Of a DNA stretch of 64,000 bases, positions 53,592 to 63,495 are shown in pieces; within the stretch, counting starts at the first letter, position 1; the number at the start of each line of letters is the position of its first letter. Location of the stretch: the NCBI GenBank assembly GCA_029880545.1, contig JAOUOD010000009.1, forward strand, positions 1 through 64,000. Reading direction: 5' to 3'. Source of the DNA: Gammaproteobacteria bacterium. GTDB lineage: Bacteria > Pseudomonadota > Gammaproteobacteria > Acidiferrobacterales > SZUA-150. Under the pieces are notes generated by a model that searched no databases, had not been told where the DNA came from, and saw nothing but the letters and a program-made list of their open reading frames with translations. Position numbers and translations under genes: made by a program.

Positions 53592-54320
53592 ATGAAATCA
53601 ACCTTATTTTATGACCACGGGCACAAATGGTATGCATTCGGGCGCGACCCGGAACGCCAGGAACAAATTATCGATACCAATCAATACATGGTCGTTGCCG
53701 GCAACAACGCCCTGCTCATGGATCCAGGCGGTATCGAGGTGTTTGCGCCCATGCTTGGCGCGATCCTGCATCATGCCCGGGTTGACCAGATTACCGACGT
53801 GTTCGCCTCACACCAGGACCCCGACATCATTTCGTCGCTCGGCCTCTGGGACCAGGCATTGCCACACGCAAAATTGCATGCACCCTGGTTATGGGAAGGA
53901 TTTTTGCGCCACTTCGGTATGGAACATATCGAATACGCCGCCATTCCCGATGAGGGCAGCAGCATCAGTTTCGGATCGGTGGAGCTCCAGTTCATTCCGG
54001 CCCACTACCTTCATGCTTCGGGCAACTACCATGTTTACGATCCCAAGGCCAAGGTATTGATGAGTGGTGACGTCGGCGCAGCACTGGAAGCATCCAATGC
54101 GCCGCTGTTTGTCGAGGACTTTGACGAACATGTTGGCAAGATGAAAATGTTCCACCAGCGCTGGATGCCTTCCAATCGCGCCAAGAACGACTGGGTCAGT
54201 CGCGTACGCCAGCTTGATATTGACTTCATGGCGCCACAACATGGCCGCATCTTCAAGGGTGATGACGTCAAACATTTCCTGGACTGGTTTGAAGCCCTGG
54301 AAGTAGGCATCGCAGTTTAA
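53592..54320 (+). CDS. Di-iron metallo-beta-lactamase-fold protein (ODP/FprA-like)
   Basis: 242 aa. It is a flavodiiron-type metallo-beta-lactamase domain without the flavodoxin part. Likely iron ligands are His74, Asp76 and Asp78 in ASHQDPDII, His138 in PAHYLHASG, Asp160 in MSGDVG, and His217 in APQHGRI. The position following Asp78, His in the flavodiiron consensus, is Ile. Without a flavodoxin domain it cannot run the usual NADH-driven oxygen reduction, which fits a sensor. It follows the MCP-like gene by 18 bp and is likely co-transcribed with it. Tail-to-tail overlap of 4 bp with the CYTH gene. Confidence 0.82.
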   Translation: MKSTLFYDHGHKWYAFGRDPERQEQIIDTNQYMVVAGNNALLMDPGGIEVFAPMLGAILHHARVDQITDVFASHQDPDIISSLGLWDQALPHAKLHAPWLWEGFLRHFGMEHIEYAAIPDEGSSISFGSVELQFIPAHYLHASGNYHVYDPKAKVLMSGDVGAALEASNAPLFVEDFDEHVGKMKMFHQRWMPSNRAKNDWVSRVRQLDIDFMAPQHGRIFKGDDVKHFLDWFEALEVGIAV

Positions 54321-55093
54321 CGTTGCATAGTGTTGTTGATAAAGCGATCAAGCTGCTCATATTGCTGATCGCTTAATCGACCGATTGATTCATTTGGAGT
54401 GGCATCGACCAGAAATCGGGGCAATGCCAGTCCGGTGACCAGCTTGTTATGGCGCCAGGCGCGCAATCCCGGATACTGCCATGTCAACTTCCTGATCACT
54501 GCGGCCGCAATGTCGCGGTCGATACTGTCAATCTCAAGCTCCAGTTCACAGTGCTCTATACGCCGGTCCGGTTTGCCATTAACCTGGTACCAGGTTCGAT
54601 CCAGTGCCAGCTCCATGGATGACATGGCAGCATCGCATTGCAGGTGCCGTACGATGCGCTCTGTTTTTCGGTGTTGCAGCACAATGAAACCGGCATCGCT
54701 CATGAATGCCAACGGATCATGATTGCCATTTCCTGCGATGTTAATCTCGCTACCCAGTCGGGATAGGGCTTTTGCCAGTTCAGTCCCGGTGTTTGACTGC
54801 CAACGCCGCTCCCATTCGAACCGTTCGACAAGACCGTTATCAGCAATACGTTCATCTGCCTTGATGGCCACCGATGCCTGGCCCGATTCAACGCGTATAC
54901 GCAAGGCAATCCCCGCCTTGCCGAGGCAACCATCTGTCGAATCAAAATACCGGTCTTCCAGGATTTTTGTTTGCGCGCCGCCGACACTGCAACCGGCGAT
55001 GGTGTTCGCACCGGACAGTTCGGCAAGCACCTGGTCCGCAGTCGCGGTGACGGCCAGTTTGAATTCAAGCTCAACAGAGTTATCCATATTCAC
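54317..55093 (-). CDS. CYTH-domain triphosphate-binding protein
   Basis: 258 aa. Begins with VELEFKL, the ExExK signature of CYTH (CyaB/thiamine triphosphatase) proteins. Basic and acidic residues lining the tunnel follow: LRIRVES, VAIKAD, ERFEWERR, and HCELELEID near the end. Bacterial CYTH proteins of this size are mostly inorganic triphosphatases; a class IV adenylate cyclase is less likely. No CHAD domain is attached. Two bp after the radical-SAM gene on the same strand. Confidence 0.85.
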   Translation of the reverse strand: MNMDNSVELEFKLAVTATADQVLAELSGANTIAGCSVGGAQTKILEDRYFDSTDGCLGKAGIALRIRVESGQASVAIKADERIADNGLVERFEWERRWQSNTGTELAKALSRLGSEINIAGNGNHDPLAFMSDAGFIVLQHRKTERIVRHLQCDAAMSSMELALDRTWYQVNGKPDRRIEHCELELEIDSIDRDIAAAVIRKLTWQYPGLRAWRHNKLVTGLALPRFLVDATPNESIGRLSDQQYEQLDRFINNTMQR

Positions 55094-55095
55094 AC

Positions 55096-56613
55096 TCAGG
55101 AGTGGCGTCGCTGGCGAGTTTCTGTCGGGCGCTTGCCCACGTCATTTGAATGTTCATGTTTGTGGGCCATGTCGTACATAAAGCGTGGTTCTGATCGCAA
55201 GCCGGATGCCAGGTAGTCCTGCATCAATACCGCTTCGGCCTCAGCAGGCGCGATACCGAAATTCCCGGTCATCGCCTGGTAGACAAAACCGAACAACCGC
55301 TCCAACGCAATGCCATGGGTGCGTCCGCACCGGGCATGCAGCCAATCGGAAAAATCAAGAAACCGTTCAAAAGGATTGCTGCCGAGCAACAATGTCCGGC
55401 TGTGTTTAAACCTGCCGGAGTTGCCGATCATGTCCCAGTACCGGGCAAACCGCTTGAGCCTTTGCATGGTTGCAAAATCAATCAGTTCATTGCTCAAAAT
55501 CGTATAAGGCGCCAGCGGGCTGTAACGCATGCCAAAATCCCGGGTATGACGAATAATCGGCGTGCCACGCAGTCGTTTCAGCACACCCACCTGGATCTCG
55601 TGCGGGTTCAGCGCCACCAGCCGGTTAAAGCCGTTGGCAAGACTGGTGACATCCTCTCCCGGCAAGCCGACAATCAGATCCGCATGAATATGGGCATTGG
55701 TTTCATTTCGTATCCAGCGGAGATTGGCTTCTGACTTCTTGTTATCCTGCTTGCGGCTGATCAATGCCTGCACGTCAGGATTGAAACTCTGGATGCCGAT
55801 TTCAAACTGGATACTGTGTTCCGGGAACCGGCTGATTACGGCCTTCAATTCATCTGGCAGCTTGTCTGGTACCAGTTCGAAATGCACGTACACAGGTTCT
55901 TCACGCATCTTGTCCAGGAAGAATTCCATAATACGGATACTGGTGGCCGTCTTCAGGTTAAAGGTGCGATCAATAAACTTGAAGCTGCGAACACCGCGAT
56001 CATAGAGCTTCTGTATCTCACCCAGAAACCGGTCCAGGTCAAATGGATAGACGGTCTTGTCCAGTGATGACAAACAGAACTCACAGCGAAACGGACAGCC
56101 ACGCGATGCTTCGACATAGATCACGCGACGGGCAATATCTTCGCCGGTATACTCATCATATGGCAGGGCAATATCTGAAAGCGAAAACGCAGAGGGACGA
56201 TACACCTTGTCTTGCGGCAAATCCCCTTTCAGTATCAACCTGCATAAACCCGCAAACGCCAGGTCACCCTGCCCCGGAATCACGTAGTCCGCCAGTTTGC
56301 ATATTTCCTGGTCATCGATCTCGTAACTGACTTCCGGCCCGCCCAGGACAACGACAGTTTCCGGTGATACGGTCTTGATAATCTGCACCAGTTCACGCGC
56401 CTCGCTGGCATTCCAGACATACACACCCAGGCCGATAATCCGCGGCTTGTCACGCAAAAGACCCTCGGCAACATCCGCCAGCGAAGTGTTGATATCATGC
56501 TCGATCAAGCGGGTTTCATCACGTAACTCGGCCATGTTGGCCAACAGGTAACGCGCACCCAGGGAGGCATGAATATAACGCGCGTTAAGACTGGCAATGA
56601 CGATAGTGGACAT
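55096..56613 (-). CDS. B12-binding radical SAM protein (DUF4080 type)
   Basis: 505 aa. An N-terminal cobalamin-binding Rossmann domain (about 1-150, IIGLGVYVWNASEARELV, VVVLGGPEVSYE) precedes a radical SAM barrel with CPFRCEFC (CxxxCxxC, about 177-184) and the C-terminal DUF4080 region. It binds a [4Fe-4S] cluster and SAM. The substrate is unknown; methylation or ring-forming chemistry is typical of the superfamily. It is followed by the CYTH gene at 2 bp, so the two probably form an operon. Confidence 0.88.
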   Translation of the reverse strand: MSTIVIASLNARYIHASLGARYLLANMAELRDETRLIEHDINTSLADVAEGLLRDKPRIIGLGVYVWNASEARELVQIIKTVSPETVVVLGGPEVSYEIDDQEICKLADYVIPGQGDLAFAGLCRLILKGDLPQDKVYRPSAFSLSDIALPYDEYTGEDIARRVIYVEASRGCPFRCEFCLSSLDKTVYPFDLDRFLGEIQKLYDRGVRSFKFIDRTFNLKTATSIRIMEFFLDKMREEPVYVHFELVPDKLPDELKAVISRFPEHSIQFEIGIQSFNPDVQALISRKQDNKKSEANLRWIRNETNAHIHADLIVGLPGEDVTSLANGFNRLVALNPHEIQVGVLKRLRGTPIIRHTRDFGMRYSPLAPYTILSNELIDFATMQRLKRFARYWDMIGNSGRFKHSRTLLLGSNPFERFLDFSDWLHARCGRTHGIALERLFGFVYQAMTGNFGIAPAEAEAVLMQDYLASGLRSEPRFMYDMAHKHEHSNDVGKRPTETRQRRHS

Positions 56614-56701
56614 GAGGCGAGTGTATGTGATCAGGCTGCGCGGAAAAAGACCGGCAATTGTTTTACAGGCAGCCCGACAATTCAGCCGGCCGAACTGCCG
56701 C

Positions 56702-57373
56702 CTACCAGGGACCGGTCAAGGATTGATCCAGGTCCAGGTAGATCAGGGTAATACCAAGGGTATTGACGAAACCGTGGGTGAATATGGAATACCACAAATT
56801 ATATCCTGACCGAATAAACATGAGACCGAAAAACATGGCCAGGAGACCTGTGCTGAGCACTCCGGACAAACCCTGGTACATATGGGCCAATCCGAAGGGT
56901 GCCGACGTGATCAATAATATTACCGCCAGGCTGCGTCGCGAATCACCAAACAACATTTTCAGGCGTGTAATCAGGTAGCCGCGAAAGATGATTTCTTCGG
57001 CAAAACCGCCAAAGCCCCAGCCAAGGAGCATCAACACCACGTAACCACGGAAGTTTCCGCGCACCCCGTCAAGACTGGACAGGTCGATACGGTCACCGGT
57101 GAGTTTCTCAAACAGGGGATCGAATACCAGGTAGGCCAATAACTGGATGATCAGCCCAAAAACCAGCCCCGCTGCAAGCGCGCGAGTCCAGCTCTCCGGC
57201 CGAACAAAGCCGATAGACCTGAAGATACCTTGCTTGCGATTAGCGGCGAGCAAAACCGACACAATAACCAGTGCGACTACCACGCCGACACCGGGAACCA
57301 GTACAATAGCCGCCAGGATCAGCAGAATGTACACAGCGATGCTGGTTCGGGTTTCGTGTAACGGATTTGTCAT
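56702..57373 (-). CDS. CPBP-family intramembrane metalloprotease-like protein
   Basis: 223 aa with six to eight membrane segments. The signature FAEEIIFRGYLITRL at about 128-142 contains the EExxxR motif, and a His in FGLAHMYQG follows, with a third motif near the C-terminus. CPBP (CAAX protease/bacteriocin-processing) proteins in bacteria rarely have a known substrate. Monocistronic in appearance. Confidence 0.88.
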   Translation of the reverse strand: MTNPLHETRTSIAVYILLILAAIVLVPGVGVVVALVIVSVLLAANRKQGIFRSIGFVRPESWTRALAAGLVFGLIIQLLAYLVFDPLFEKLTGDRIDLSSLDGVRGNFRGYVVLMLLGWGFGGFAEEIIFRGYLITRLKMLFGDSRRSLAVILLITSAPFGLAHMYQGLSGVLSTGLLAMFFGLMFIRSGYNLWYSIFTHGFVNTLGITLIYLDLDQSLTGPW

Positions 57374-57401
57374 ACGTCGATCTCTTCAGTACTTTTATCT
57401 G

Positions 57402-57974
57402 TCATTCATGCCTGGCGCTGTCATGTTGGTGCATCCAGTCTGCGTGAGTGATGCGGTACAACACGTATCGACTATACGGACTGTCAGCCGGCTGACCCGG
57501 GAACAGGAAATTCTGTTGCGCATCACGCATGCCAATGCGCTCCATCACGCTGCGCGAGCGTTCATTGGTCTCCATGGTGAAAGCCACGATGAAATCAAGC
57601 GCGAGCTTTTCAAACCCGTATTGTACAGATGCCCGCGCCGCTTCTGTCGCGTACCCCTTGCCCCAGAACGGTCGCGCCAGGCGCCAGCCCACACCTACGC
57701 AGGGTGCAAATGGCAGATCCGGTGTCGGCTCAAACAATCCCGTTAGCCCGGCAAACTGTCCGGAGGTTTTTTCTTCCAGCGCCCAGAAGCCCCAGCCCCG
57801 CTGGTCAATCATGGCGGCGACACTGTCGGCAGTCCGGTTGCTCTCCGGCTCGGTAAATACAACCGGGTCAAATTCTGTTGCCTCGGGATCAGCATTCATC
57901 CGGGCAAACGGCTTGTAGTCCGACGGCTTCCATTGCCGCAAAATCAGTCTCTCGGTTTCTATCGAAGCAGTCAT
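57402..57974 (-). CDS. RimJ/RimL-type GNAT N-acetyltransferase
   Basis: 190 aa from the ATG at 57974, which has GGAG about 7 nt upstream. TASIETERLILRQWKPSDY at the start and GKGYATEAARASVQYGFEKL at the acetyl-CoA loop are typical of the RimJ/RimL branch, as is NERSRSVMERIGM. The target may be a ribosomal protein or a small amine. It sits between the CPBP gene and the ABC-2 permease gene. Confidence 0.88.
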   Translation of the reverse strand: MTASIETERLILRQWKPSDYKPFARMNADPEATEFDPVVFTEPESNRTADSVAAMIDQRGWGFWALEEKTSGQFAGLTGLFEPTPDLPFAPCVGVGWRLARPFWGKGYATEAARASVQYGFEKLALDFIVAFTMETNERSRSVMERIGMRDAQQNFLFPGQPADSPYSRYVLYRITHADWMHQHDSARHE

Positions 57975-58011
57975 GTTTGTCTCCGACTTGCCAATAATTG
58001 ACATGCGCGAT

Positions 58012-58773
58012 CTACTGACGCAATTTGTAACCGGTCTTGAACACCCACCATACGGCTGCCAGGCACAGCATCATGAAAACCATAACCATGGCCAGGCTGA
58101 TACCTACTGCAATATCGGCAACACCGTAAAAACTCCAGCGGAAACCACTCATCAGGTAGACCACCGGGTTAAACAAGGTAACCTGTTGCCAGAATGGTGG
58201 CAGCATGTTGATAGAATAAAATGCACCACCCAGAAACGTTAGCGGTGTAACCACCATCATCGGTATCAGGCCAAGCTTCTGGAAATCATCGGCCCACAGA
58301 CCAACAAGGAAACCAAACAGGCTGAAACTTGCCGACATCAGCACCAGGAAACTGATCATCCACAACGGATGCAAAATTTCATAATCAACAAACATCCTGG
58401 CCGTAAGCAGGATCAACACACCAAGGATAATGGACTTGGATGTCGCCGCGCCAACATAGCCGATCACCAGCTCAACAAACGATACCGGCGCAGACAGAAT
58501 TTCATATATGCCCCCTGAAAACTTGGGAAAGTAGATTCCGTAACCCGCATTACCGACACTCTCGCCAAGCAAAGACAGCATCAACAACCCGGGAATGATG
58601 AACTGGCCATAGCTGACTCCGCCAATCTCGCCCATACGTGAACCTATTGCCGAACCAAACACGATGAAATACAGCGAAGTCATCAGGATTGGTGACGCCA
58701 CGCTTTGACCCAGGGTGCGCCACATGCGCGCCATTTCATGAATATAAATTGCCCGTATGGCGTGCACGTTCAT
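58012..58773 (-). CDS. ABC-2 type exporter permease (YadH-like)
   Basis: 253 aa with six predicted membrane helices. The start overlaps the stop of the ATPase gene by 4 bp. The sequence [18 protein letters not shown] and the following [14 protein letters not shown] are characteristic of YadH/DrrB-type permeases. It forms an efflux transporter with the upstream ATPase. Substrate unknown. Confidence 0.88.
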   Translation of the reverse strand: MNVHAIRAIYIHEMARMWRTLGQSVASPILMTSLYFIVFGSAIGSRMGEIGGVSYGQFIIPGLLMLSLLGESVGNAGYGIYFPKFSGGIYEILSAPVSFVELVIGYVGAATSKSIILGVLILLTARMFVDYEILHPLWMISFLVLMSASFSLFGFLVGLWADDFQKLGLIPMMVVTPLTFLGGAFYSINMLPPFWQQVTLFNPVVYLMSGFRWSFYGVADIAVGISLAMVMVFMMLCLAAVWWVFKTGYKLRQ

Positions 58774-59696
58774 TTCTTGTCTCTCAGCAGGCCGACAAAA
58801 ATATCTTCCAGCGAGCTCTGGCTGGAATGCAAATCCCTGATGTCGATACCGGCCTGCTCCAGCTTGCGCAACAACTGCGGGATGCCCGTGTGATCCTTGT
58901 GTACATCAAACGTATAGCTGATCTGGTCGCCGGACTCCGACAATTCCAGCGTATAGTCGTCAAATCCCGGGGGCAAGTCTGACAATGGCTGTTGCAGGGA
59001 TATGGTGAGCTGTTTCTTGCCCAGCTTGTTCATCAATACACTCTTGTCCTCAACAACGCTGATCTCACCGTTGTTAATGATACCGATCCGGTCCGCCATA
59101 TCCTCTGCCTCATCAATATAATGAGTGGTCAGGATTATCGTAACGCCACTGTCGCGCAGGCGCCGAACCATCTGCCACATATCATGGCGCAGCTCTACGT
59201 CAACACCGGCTGTGGGCTCATCCAGGAACAGCACCTCGGGTTCATGCGACAGCGCCTTGGCGATCATGACCCGGCGGCGCATGCCGCCCGACAAGGACAT
59301 GATCCTGGAGTCGCGCTTGTCCCACAACGACAGGTCACGCAAAACCTTTTCAATGTATGACTCATCCGGCGCATGGCCGAACAGGCCACGGCTGAAACGA
59401 ATGGTGGGCAATACGCTTTCGAAGGTGGCAACCGGCAACTCCTGGGGCACCAGGCCAATTCGAAACCTGGCTTCCCGGGAATGAGTTCCGGTATCAAAAC
59501 CGTCCACTTCCACGGTACCTGATGTCGGCGTGACAATACCGCAAATGGTGCTGATCAAGGTGGTTTTGCCGGCTCCGTTGGGACCCAGCAAGGCAAAAAT
59601 CTCGCCGCGACGAATATCAAGATTGATATCCTTCAGCGCGTGCAATCCTGACGCATAGGTCTTGTTGAGATTTTTGATGGATATAACGGGTTCCAC
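58770..59696 (-). CDS. ABC transporter ATPase (YadG-like)
   Basis: 308 aa from a GTG at 59694-59696, with GGAGG 4 nt upstream; a longer frame to 59723 starts without one. Walker [10 protein letters not shown], signature LSGGMRRR, Walker [13 protein letters not shown] and the H-loop TTHYIDEAE are all present. It is the catalytic partner of the overlapping permease gene and drives export. The C-terminal 70 residues are a regulatory extension common in this group. Confidence 0.9.
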   Translation of the reverse strand: MEPVISIKNLNKTYASGLHALKDINLDIRRGEIFALLGPNGAGKTTLISTICGIVTPTSGTVEVDGFDTGTHSREARFRIGLVPQELPVATFESVLPTIRFSRGLFGHAPDESYIEKVLRDLSLWDKRDSRIMSLSGGMRRRVMIAKALSHEPEVLFLDEPTAGVDVELRHDMWQMVRRLRDSGVTIILTTHYIDEAEDMADRIGIINNGEISVVEDKSVLMNKLGKKQLTISLQQPLSDLPPGFDDYTLELSESGDQISYTFDVHKDHTGIPQLLRKLEQAGIDIRDLHSSQSSLEDIFVGLLRDKK

Positions 59697-59865
59697 CCAC
59701 CCTCCCGAGCATGGATAAATCAATTTAATGGAATTTGCCAGCGCACAACCAGAGGGGCCATGAGTAACATAAAATCGGTTGCGTGGCTACCGGCCACCGA
59801 GGCGGTGGTTTACCTGGACCGCCAATGACAAAGACATGGAAACCCAGGCAGCCCGACAAGGCATT

Positions 59866-59911
59866 AAACAAGAAACCATGCGGGTAAACCCGGCGAGGCC
59901 TGCATGGTTTC
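59866..59911 (-). terminator. Hairpin terminator of the C_GCAxxG gene
   Basis: GAAACCATGC (59902-59911, read on the minus strand) pairs with GCATGGTTTC (59872-59881), a perfect 10-bp stem, with a GGG/CCC mini-hairpin in the loop. The minus-strand sequence after it is TTGTTTAATG. It lies 12 bp after the stop of the gene at 59924. Confidence 0.65.
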
Positions 59912-59923
59912 AGGCAAAAGGCG

Positions 59924-60400
59924 TCAGGCCATCATCTCTACAACCCAGCGCGTGACCATACCGGTTGCATTGGCGCATTGATTTTTTCTGTCCCGGTCAA
60001 ACTGCTGGTACTGTTCCGTATCCCACATGTCATAGGTTCTGCCGGTAAACTGCTTTTGCAGCTCCTCGCAGGTGATACCGCCGAACTCCTGCTGGAACTT
60101 CTCCACCAGTTTTCTGCCAGCCTGGAAGTTGCCAATAAACCGGCCTTTGTCGAACTTGTCCCGGTCACGTCCACGCTTGCAACTCAGTGCCAGCAAGCCA
60201 CCGGTCAGTGCGCCACATGCGCCCTGGCCCATCAGGCCGCCGCCGCCAGACAGGCCATGACTGGCCTTGATGGTTTCATCGGTAACGTGGCCGACAGTCT
60301 CCTTGATGGTCGTCAACACGCATTGAGGACAGCAACCGAATTGCAATTCGTACTCAAATGCCTTGCGATAAGCCTCTTCACCCAGCTTGCCTTTATCCAT
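59924..60400 (-). CDS. C_GCAxxG_C_C family redox protein
   Basis: 158 aa from the ATG at 60400, with GGAG 6 nt upstream. It has the family pattern of scattered Cys: FGCCPQCVL (about 21-29), then GQGACGALTGGLLAL (the GCAxxG core), and later TCEELQ and NQCANATG. Such proteins are thought to carry electrons or bind metal through the Cys set. No partner is evident next to it. Confidence 0.85.
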   Translation of the reverse strand: MDKGKLGEEAYRKAFEYELQFGCCPQCVLTTIKETVGHVTDETIKASHGLSGGGGLMGQGACGALTGGLLALSCKRGRDRDKFDKGRFIGNFQAGRKLVEKFQQEFGGITCEELQKQFTGRTYDMWDTEQYQQFDRDRKNQCANATGMVTRWVVEMMA

Positions 60401-60544
60401 GATCAACTCCGGCGGATGTGGACACGGCATCATATTGAGTAAATTCGGCAAAATCGTTATTGACCTGGATCAACGTCGAAATGAATATTTGACACCGTGC
60501 AACCTTGGTCCGGTATCCCGGAAAAATACGCGGATCAGTCGCGG

Positions 60545-60748
60545 TTACAACCCGCGCTTGCGCCTTTCAGTAACTGTTTCACCGGCTATGCCCCAGTTAT
60601 CGGTTTCCACCTCGTCAATGATAACCACGGTGGTCTCCGGATTTTTCCCCAGCACATCCTGGAGCAGTTGCGTGACCCCATGGATCAGCTGTTGTTTCTT
60701 TTCACGGGTAACGGCTTCGTTTGTAATCCTGATATTTACGTAAGGCAT
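60545..60748 (-). CDS. 4-oxalocrotonate tautomerase-like small protein
   Basis: 67 aa from the ATG at 60748, with AAGGAAAA upstream. The chosen start puts Pro directly after Met (MPYVNIRIT), as required: the N-terminal Pro is the catalytic base after Met removal. Length matches the 4-OT family (62-70 aa), which forms hexamers. The substrate could be 2-hydroxymuconate or an unrelated keto-enol compound. Confidence 0.9.
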   Translation of the reverse strand: MPYVNIRITNEAVTREKKQQLIHGVTQLLQDVLGKNPETTVVIIDEVETDNWGIAGETVTERRKRGL

Positions 60749-60785
60749 ACATTTTCCTTTTTGCCTGGTGTCGGTCACCCGGCTG

Positions 60786-61781
60786 CTATGATTCACTGTC
60801 CAGGTTTATCACCACATTTCCCGTCTTGTGCTCCTCCGCCACGTATCGATAGGCTTCAATAATTTCATCAAAACGATATTGTCGATCAATAACCGGTTGC
60901 CATGACCCGGCTTCTATCATTCGATTTCTCAACGCCAGGCTGTATGGAATATCTGTCGGGAACGGTGACACGGCATAACGGCCGCCGAGGACAAACCTGA
61001 TCAATGGGGTGATTATCGGCAAAAAAATGTTTTGTGCCATAAATCCCAGGTCGGAAGAAACGTATATGCCGCCGCGCCTGAGCAAACGATAACATCTGAA
61101 GAACGATGCCTTGCCCACCGCGTCGAACACCAGGTCATATCGTTGTGAATCGTGCTCAAAGACTTCATTGGCGAAGTCCTGTTTTGTATAGTCAACCACC
61201 TTGTCGGCGCCCAGCGTTCTGAGCAAGCCGGTATGCCGGGTCGAGCATACGGCGGTTACCGCCAACCCGCGAAACTTGAGCAACTGCACTGCCGCAGATC
61301 CTATTGCGCCGGAAGCCCCGTACACCAACGCGCTTGTCGATGCCCGGGAATACAGCTTCCTGGTTGAATTCCAGGCGTAATGCAAACCTTCCGAACCGGC
61401 GGCAGCCTGGGCAAACGATATACTGTCAGGCATACGCACTGCGTAGTCCGCCTTTACCACCAGGTACTCTGCATGTGCGCCTGCGCCCAAATCCTGGAAC
61501 CCGTATACCCTGTCGCCAATTTCAAATCCGGATACCGCTTCCCCGGTTGCTTCGACAACCCCGGCGAATTCGCTTCCCGGTATCGGCCAGCGCGGGCGAA
61601 TCAGCCCGGTAACCAGTCGCGCCAGGAATGGAATGGCCCTGATGGTGGCATTGTCGGTTCGGTTGACGGTTGTGGCATGAACCTTTACAAGCAACTGATC
61701 CCTGGCGGGAACCGGCCGCTCCAGCTCCACCACCCTCAATACTTCCGGTCCGCCATATCGCTGATATAAAAGAGCCTTCAT
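60786..61781 (-). CDS. Zinc-independent MDR quinone oxidoreductase-like protein
   Basis: 331 aa from the ATG at 61781, which has AGGAG 7 nt upstream. Medium-chain dehydrogenase fold: N-terminal GroES-like domain (MKALLYQRYGGPEVLRVVELERP, FAGVVEATGEAV) and a Rossmann domain with VYGASGAIGSAAVQLLK. Structural-zinc Cys residues are missing, so it belongs with quinone oxidoreductases (QOR/Zta1). It probably uses NADPH to reduce quinones or enones. It follows the kinase fusion gene by 13 bp on the same strand. Confidence 0.88.
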   Translation of the reverse strand: MKALLYQRYGGPEVLRVVELERPVPARDQLLVKVHATTVNRTDNATIRAIPFLARLVTGLIRPRWPIPGSEFAGVVEATGEAVSGFEIGDRVYGFQDLGAGAHAEYLVVKADYAVRMPDSISFAQAAAGSEGLHYAWNSTRKLYSRASTSALVYGASGAIGSAAVQLLKFRGLAVTAVCSTRHTGLLRTLGADKVVDYTKQDFANEVFEHDSQRYDLVFDAVGKASFFRCYRLLRRGGIYVSSDLGFMAQNIFLPIITPLIRFVLGGRYAVSPFPTDIPYSLALRNRMIEAGSWQPVIDRQYRFDEIIEAYRYVAEEHKTGNVVINLDSES

Positions 61782-61794
61782 AACATGACTCCTG

Positions 61795-63366
61795 TCATGT
61801 CCTGATACGTTGCGCCAACAGGGTCGGATCAACAACTCGTTCCGTGTTCACTTCAATAGCAAAGCACTGCTCGGGTTCCTTGAGCGGCCGCCACATGCCG
61901 AGCTGCATCTCCAGTACCGGTAAATCTGCGTCGGATACACCGGGCTCCCTGCTCGCGATTCTCCGGCGCAAGGTTTCTTCGCTGGCGCTGAACTCCAGGA
62001 TCACGAACCGTACATTGCAGTTGCAGGCCAATCGATGAAACATTTCGCGTTCGTGATAATGCAGGAATACTGCATCAACAATCACTGCGTACCCCGCTTT
62101 GAGTGCTACCCCGGCCAGTCGCAGTAACCTTGCGTATGTCTTTTCCGATGCTTCAATGGAATATAACTTTTCAGTACTGACCGACGGCCCGGTTCGCCCG
62201 GGATACAACCCAAACATTCGTTTGCGTTCCACGTCGGAACGTATGCGTATTGCACCGAGCTGTTCCAGCAATGGTCTCGTGACCGTGCTCTTGCCTGATG
62301 CAGACACGCCGTGAGCTATCACCAGAACAGGCTGTTCCGGACTGGTATAGCGCAATGCAAGGCGTATGTACTCCAGGAAATCCTGCCTGGCCTCAAGTGC
62401 CTCGTTTTTGCTGATTCCAGGCTGGTGCCAACGAATGGCGTCTACCTTGGCACGCACCAGCGCCCGGTAGACCAGGTAAAATCTTAACAGCTGGAGACCA
62501 TCGTAATCCCCGGTCCATTCGAGCCAGGCATTCAGGAATCGTTGCGCCAGCCGTGATTGCTTCCTGTCCTGCAAATCCATAACCAGGAAAGCAATGTCGC
62601 TGATAACATCTATCCAGCGAAGATCAGCACTGAATTCGATACAATCAAATACCAGCGGCTCCCCATCCAGCCATGCGATATTGCGAAGATGCATATCGCC
62701 GTGACATTCACGTATAAAGCCATCGCGCTTGCGCTGCTCAAGCAGTGGTCGCAGCCTGTCAAACGCTTCCTTGCTCCATTGCTCAAGAACGCGAAGATCA
62801 GAAAGTATTTTTTCCCCGGCTACCCGCTCGGTGATTTGCCTGAAGTTTTCCTCTACAGGTTGCCAGACATGATCGGCGTCACCATATGAAGCGCCCGCAC
62901 CATTCCGTGGCGCATGAAGATGAAACTGCGCCACTACTTTTGCCAGCTCATCAATATGTCCGCCGTTCAATTCGCCCCGGGCCAGCATCCGGTCGAGCTG
63001 GTTTTCCTGGGGAAATGCCTTCATCTTCACGGCGTAGTCAACAGCGTTGTCATAATCGCTCTCGCCACCCCAGCGCAGGCCTTCAGAATCCGGAATTACG
63101 GGAACTACAGACAGGTATAGCGATGGCGCCATGCGTTTATTCAGGCGCAATTCTTCTTCGCAATAGAAGCGACGCTTATCCAGCGTGGAGAAATCGAGAA
63201 ATCCCAGGTTGACCGGCTTCTTGATTTTATAGACATAATCACCGGCAAGAATCACCTGCGATATATGGGTTTCAATCAATTGACAATGTGAGACAGGCGG
63301 ATCATATATGGCCGGGTCCAGCAGTGACTGAACGGATAACCCTTCTTCTGTGACTATTGCGCTCAT
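61795..63366 (-). CDS. APH-like kinase fused to a P-loop kinase
   Basis: 523 aa. The N-terminal half (about 1-330) has an aminoglycoside-phosphotransferase-like fold, with GDYVYKIKKPV near the start and the catalytic loop CHGDMHLRNIAWLDGEPLVFDCIEF. The C-terminal part (about 345-520) is a P-loop kinase with Walker A GVSASGKST. The two parts form a well-known fusion family of unknown substrate. The substrate may be a sugar or small alcohol. It is upstream of the MDR gene by 13 bp and likely in one operon with it. Confidence 0.85.
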   Translation of the reverse strand: MSAIVTEEGLSVQSLLDPAIYDPPVSHCQLIETHISQVILAGDYVYKIKKPVNLGFLDFSTLDKRRFYCEEELRLNKRMAPSLYLSVVPVIPDSEGLRWGGESDYDNAVDYAVKMKAFPQENQLDRMLARGELNGGHIDELAKVVAQFHLHAPRNGAGASYGDADHVWQPVEENFRQITERVAGEKILSDLRVLEQWSKEAFDRLRPLLEQRKRDGFIRECHGDMHLRNIAWLDGEPLVFDCIEFSADLRWIDVISDIAFLVMDLQDRKQSRLAQRFLNAWLEWTGDYDGLQLLRFYLVYRALVRAKVDAIRWHQPGISKNEALEARQDFLEYIRLALRYTSPEQPVLVIAHGVSASGKSTVTRPLLEQLGAIRIRSDVERKRMFGLYPGRTGPSVSTEKLYSIEASEKTYARLLRLAGVALKAGYAVIVDAVFLHYHEREMFHRLACNCNVRFVILEFSASEETLRRRIASREPGVSDADLPVLEMQLGMWRPLKEPEQCFAIEVNTERVVDPTLLAQRIRT

Positions 63367-63495
63367 GAATCCAGGTCCTGTTTCCCGGAGAGGCCGGTTT
63401 GATTATAACAAAAACTGCTCTCGAGTCTTTATTGCGATACGGTTACCGGAATGCTTGTCATCGGCAAATCACACGGATATGACAAAATACGCACG

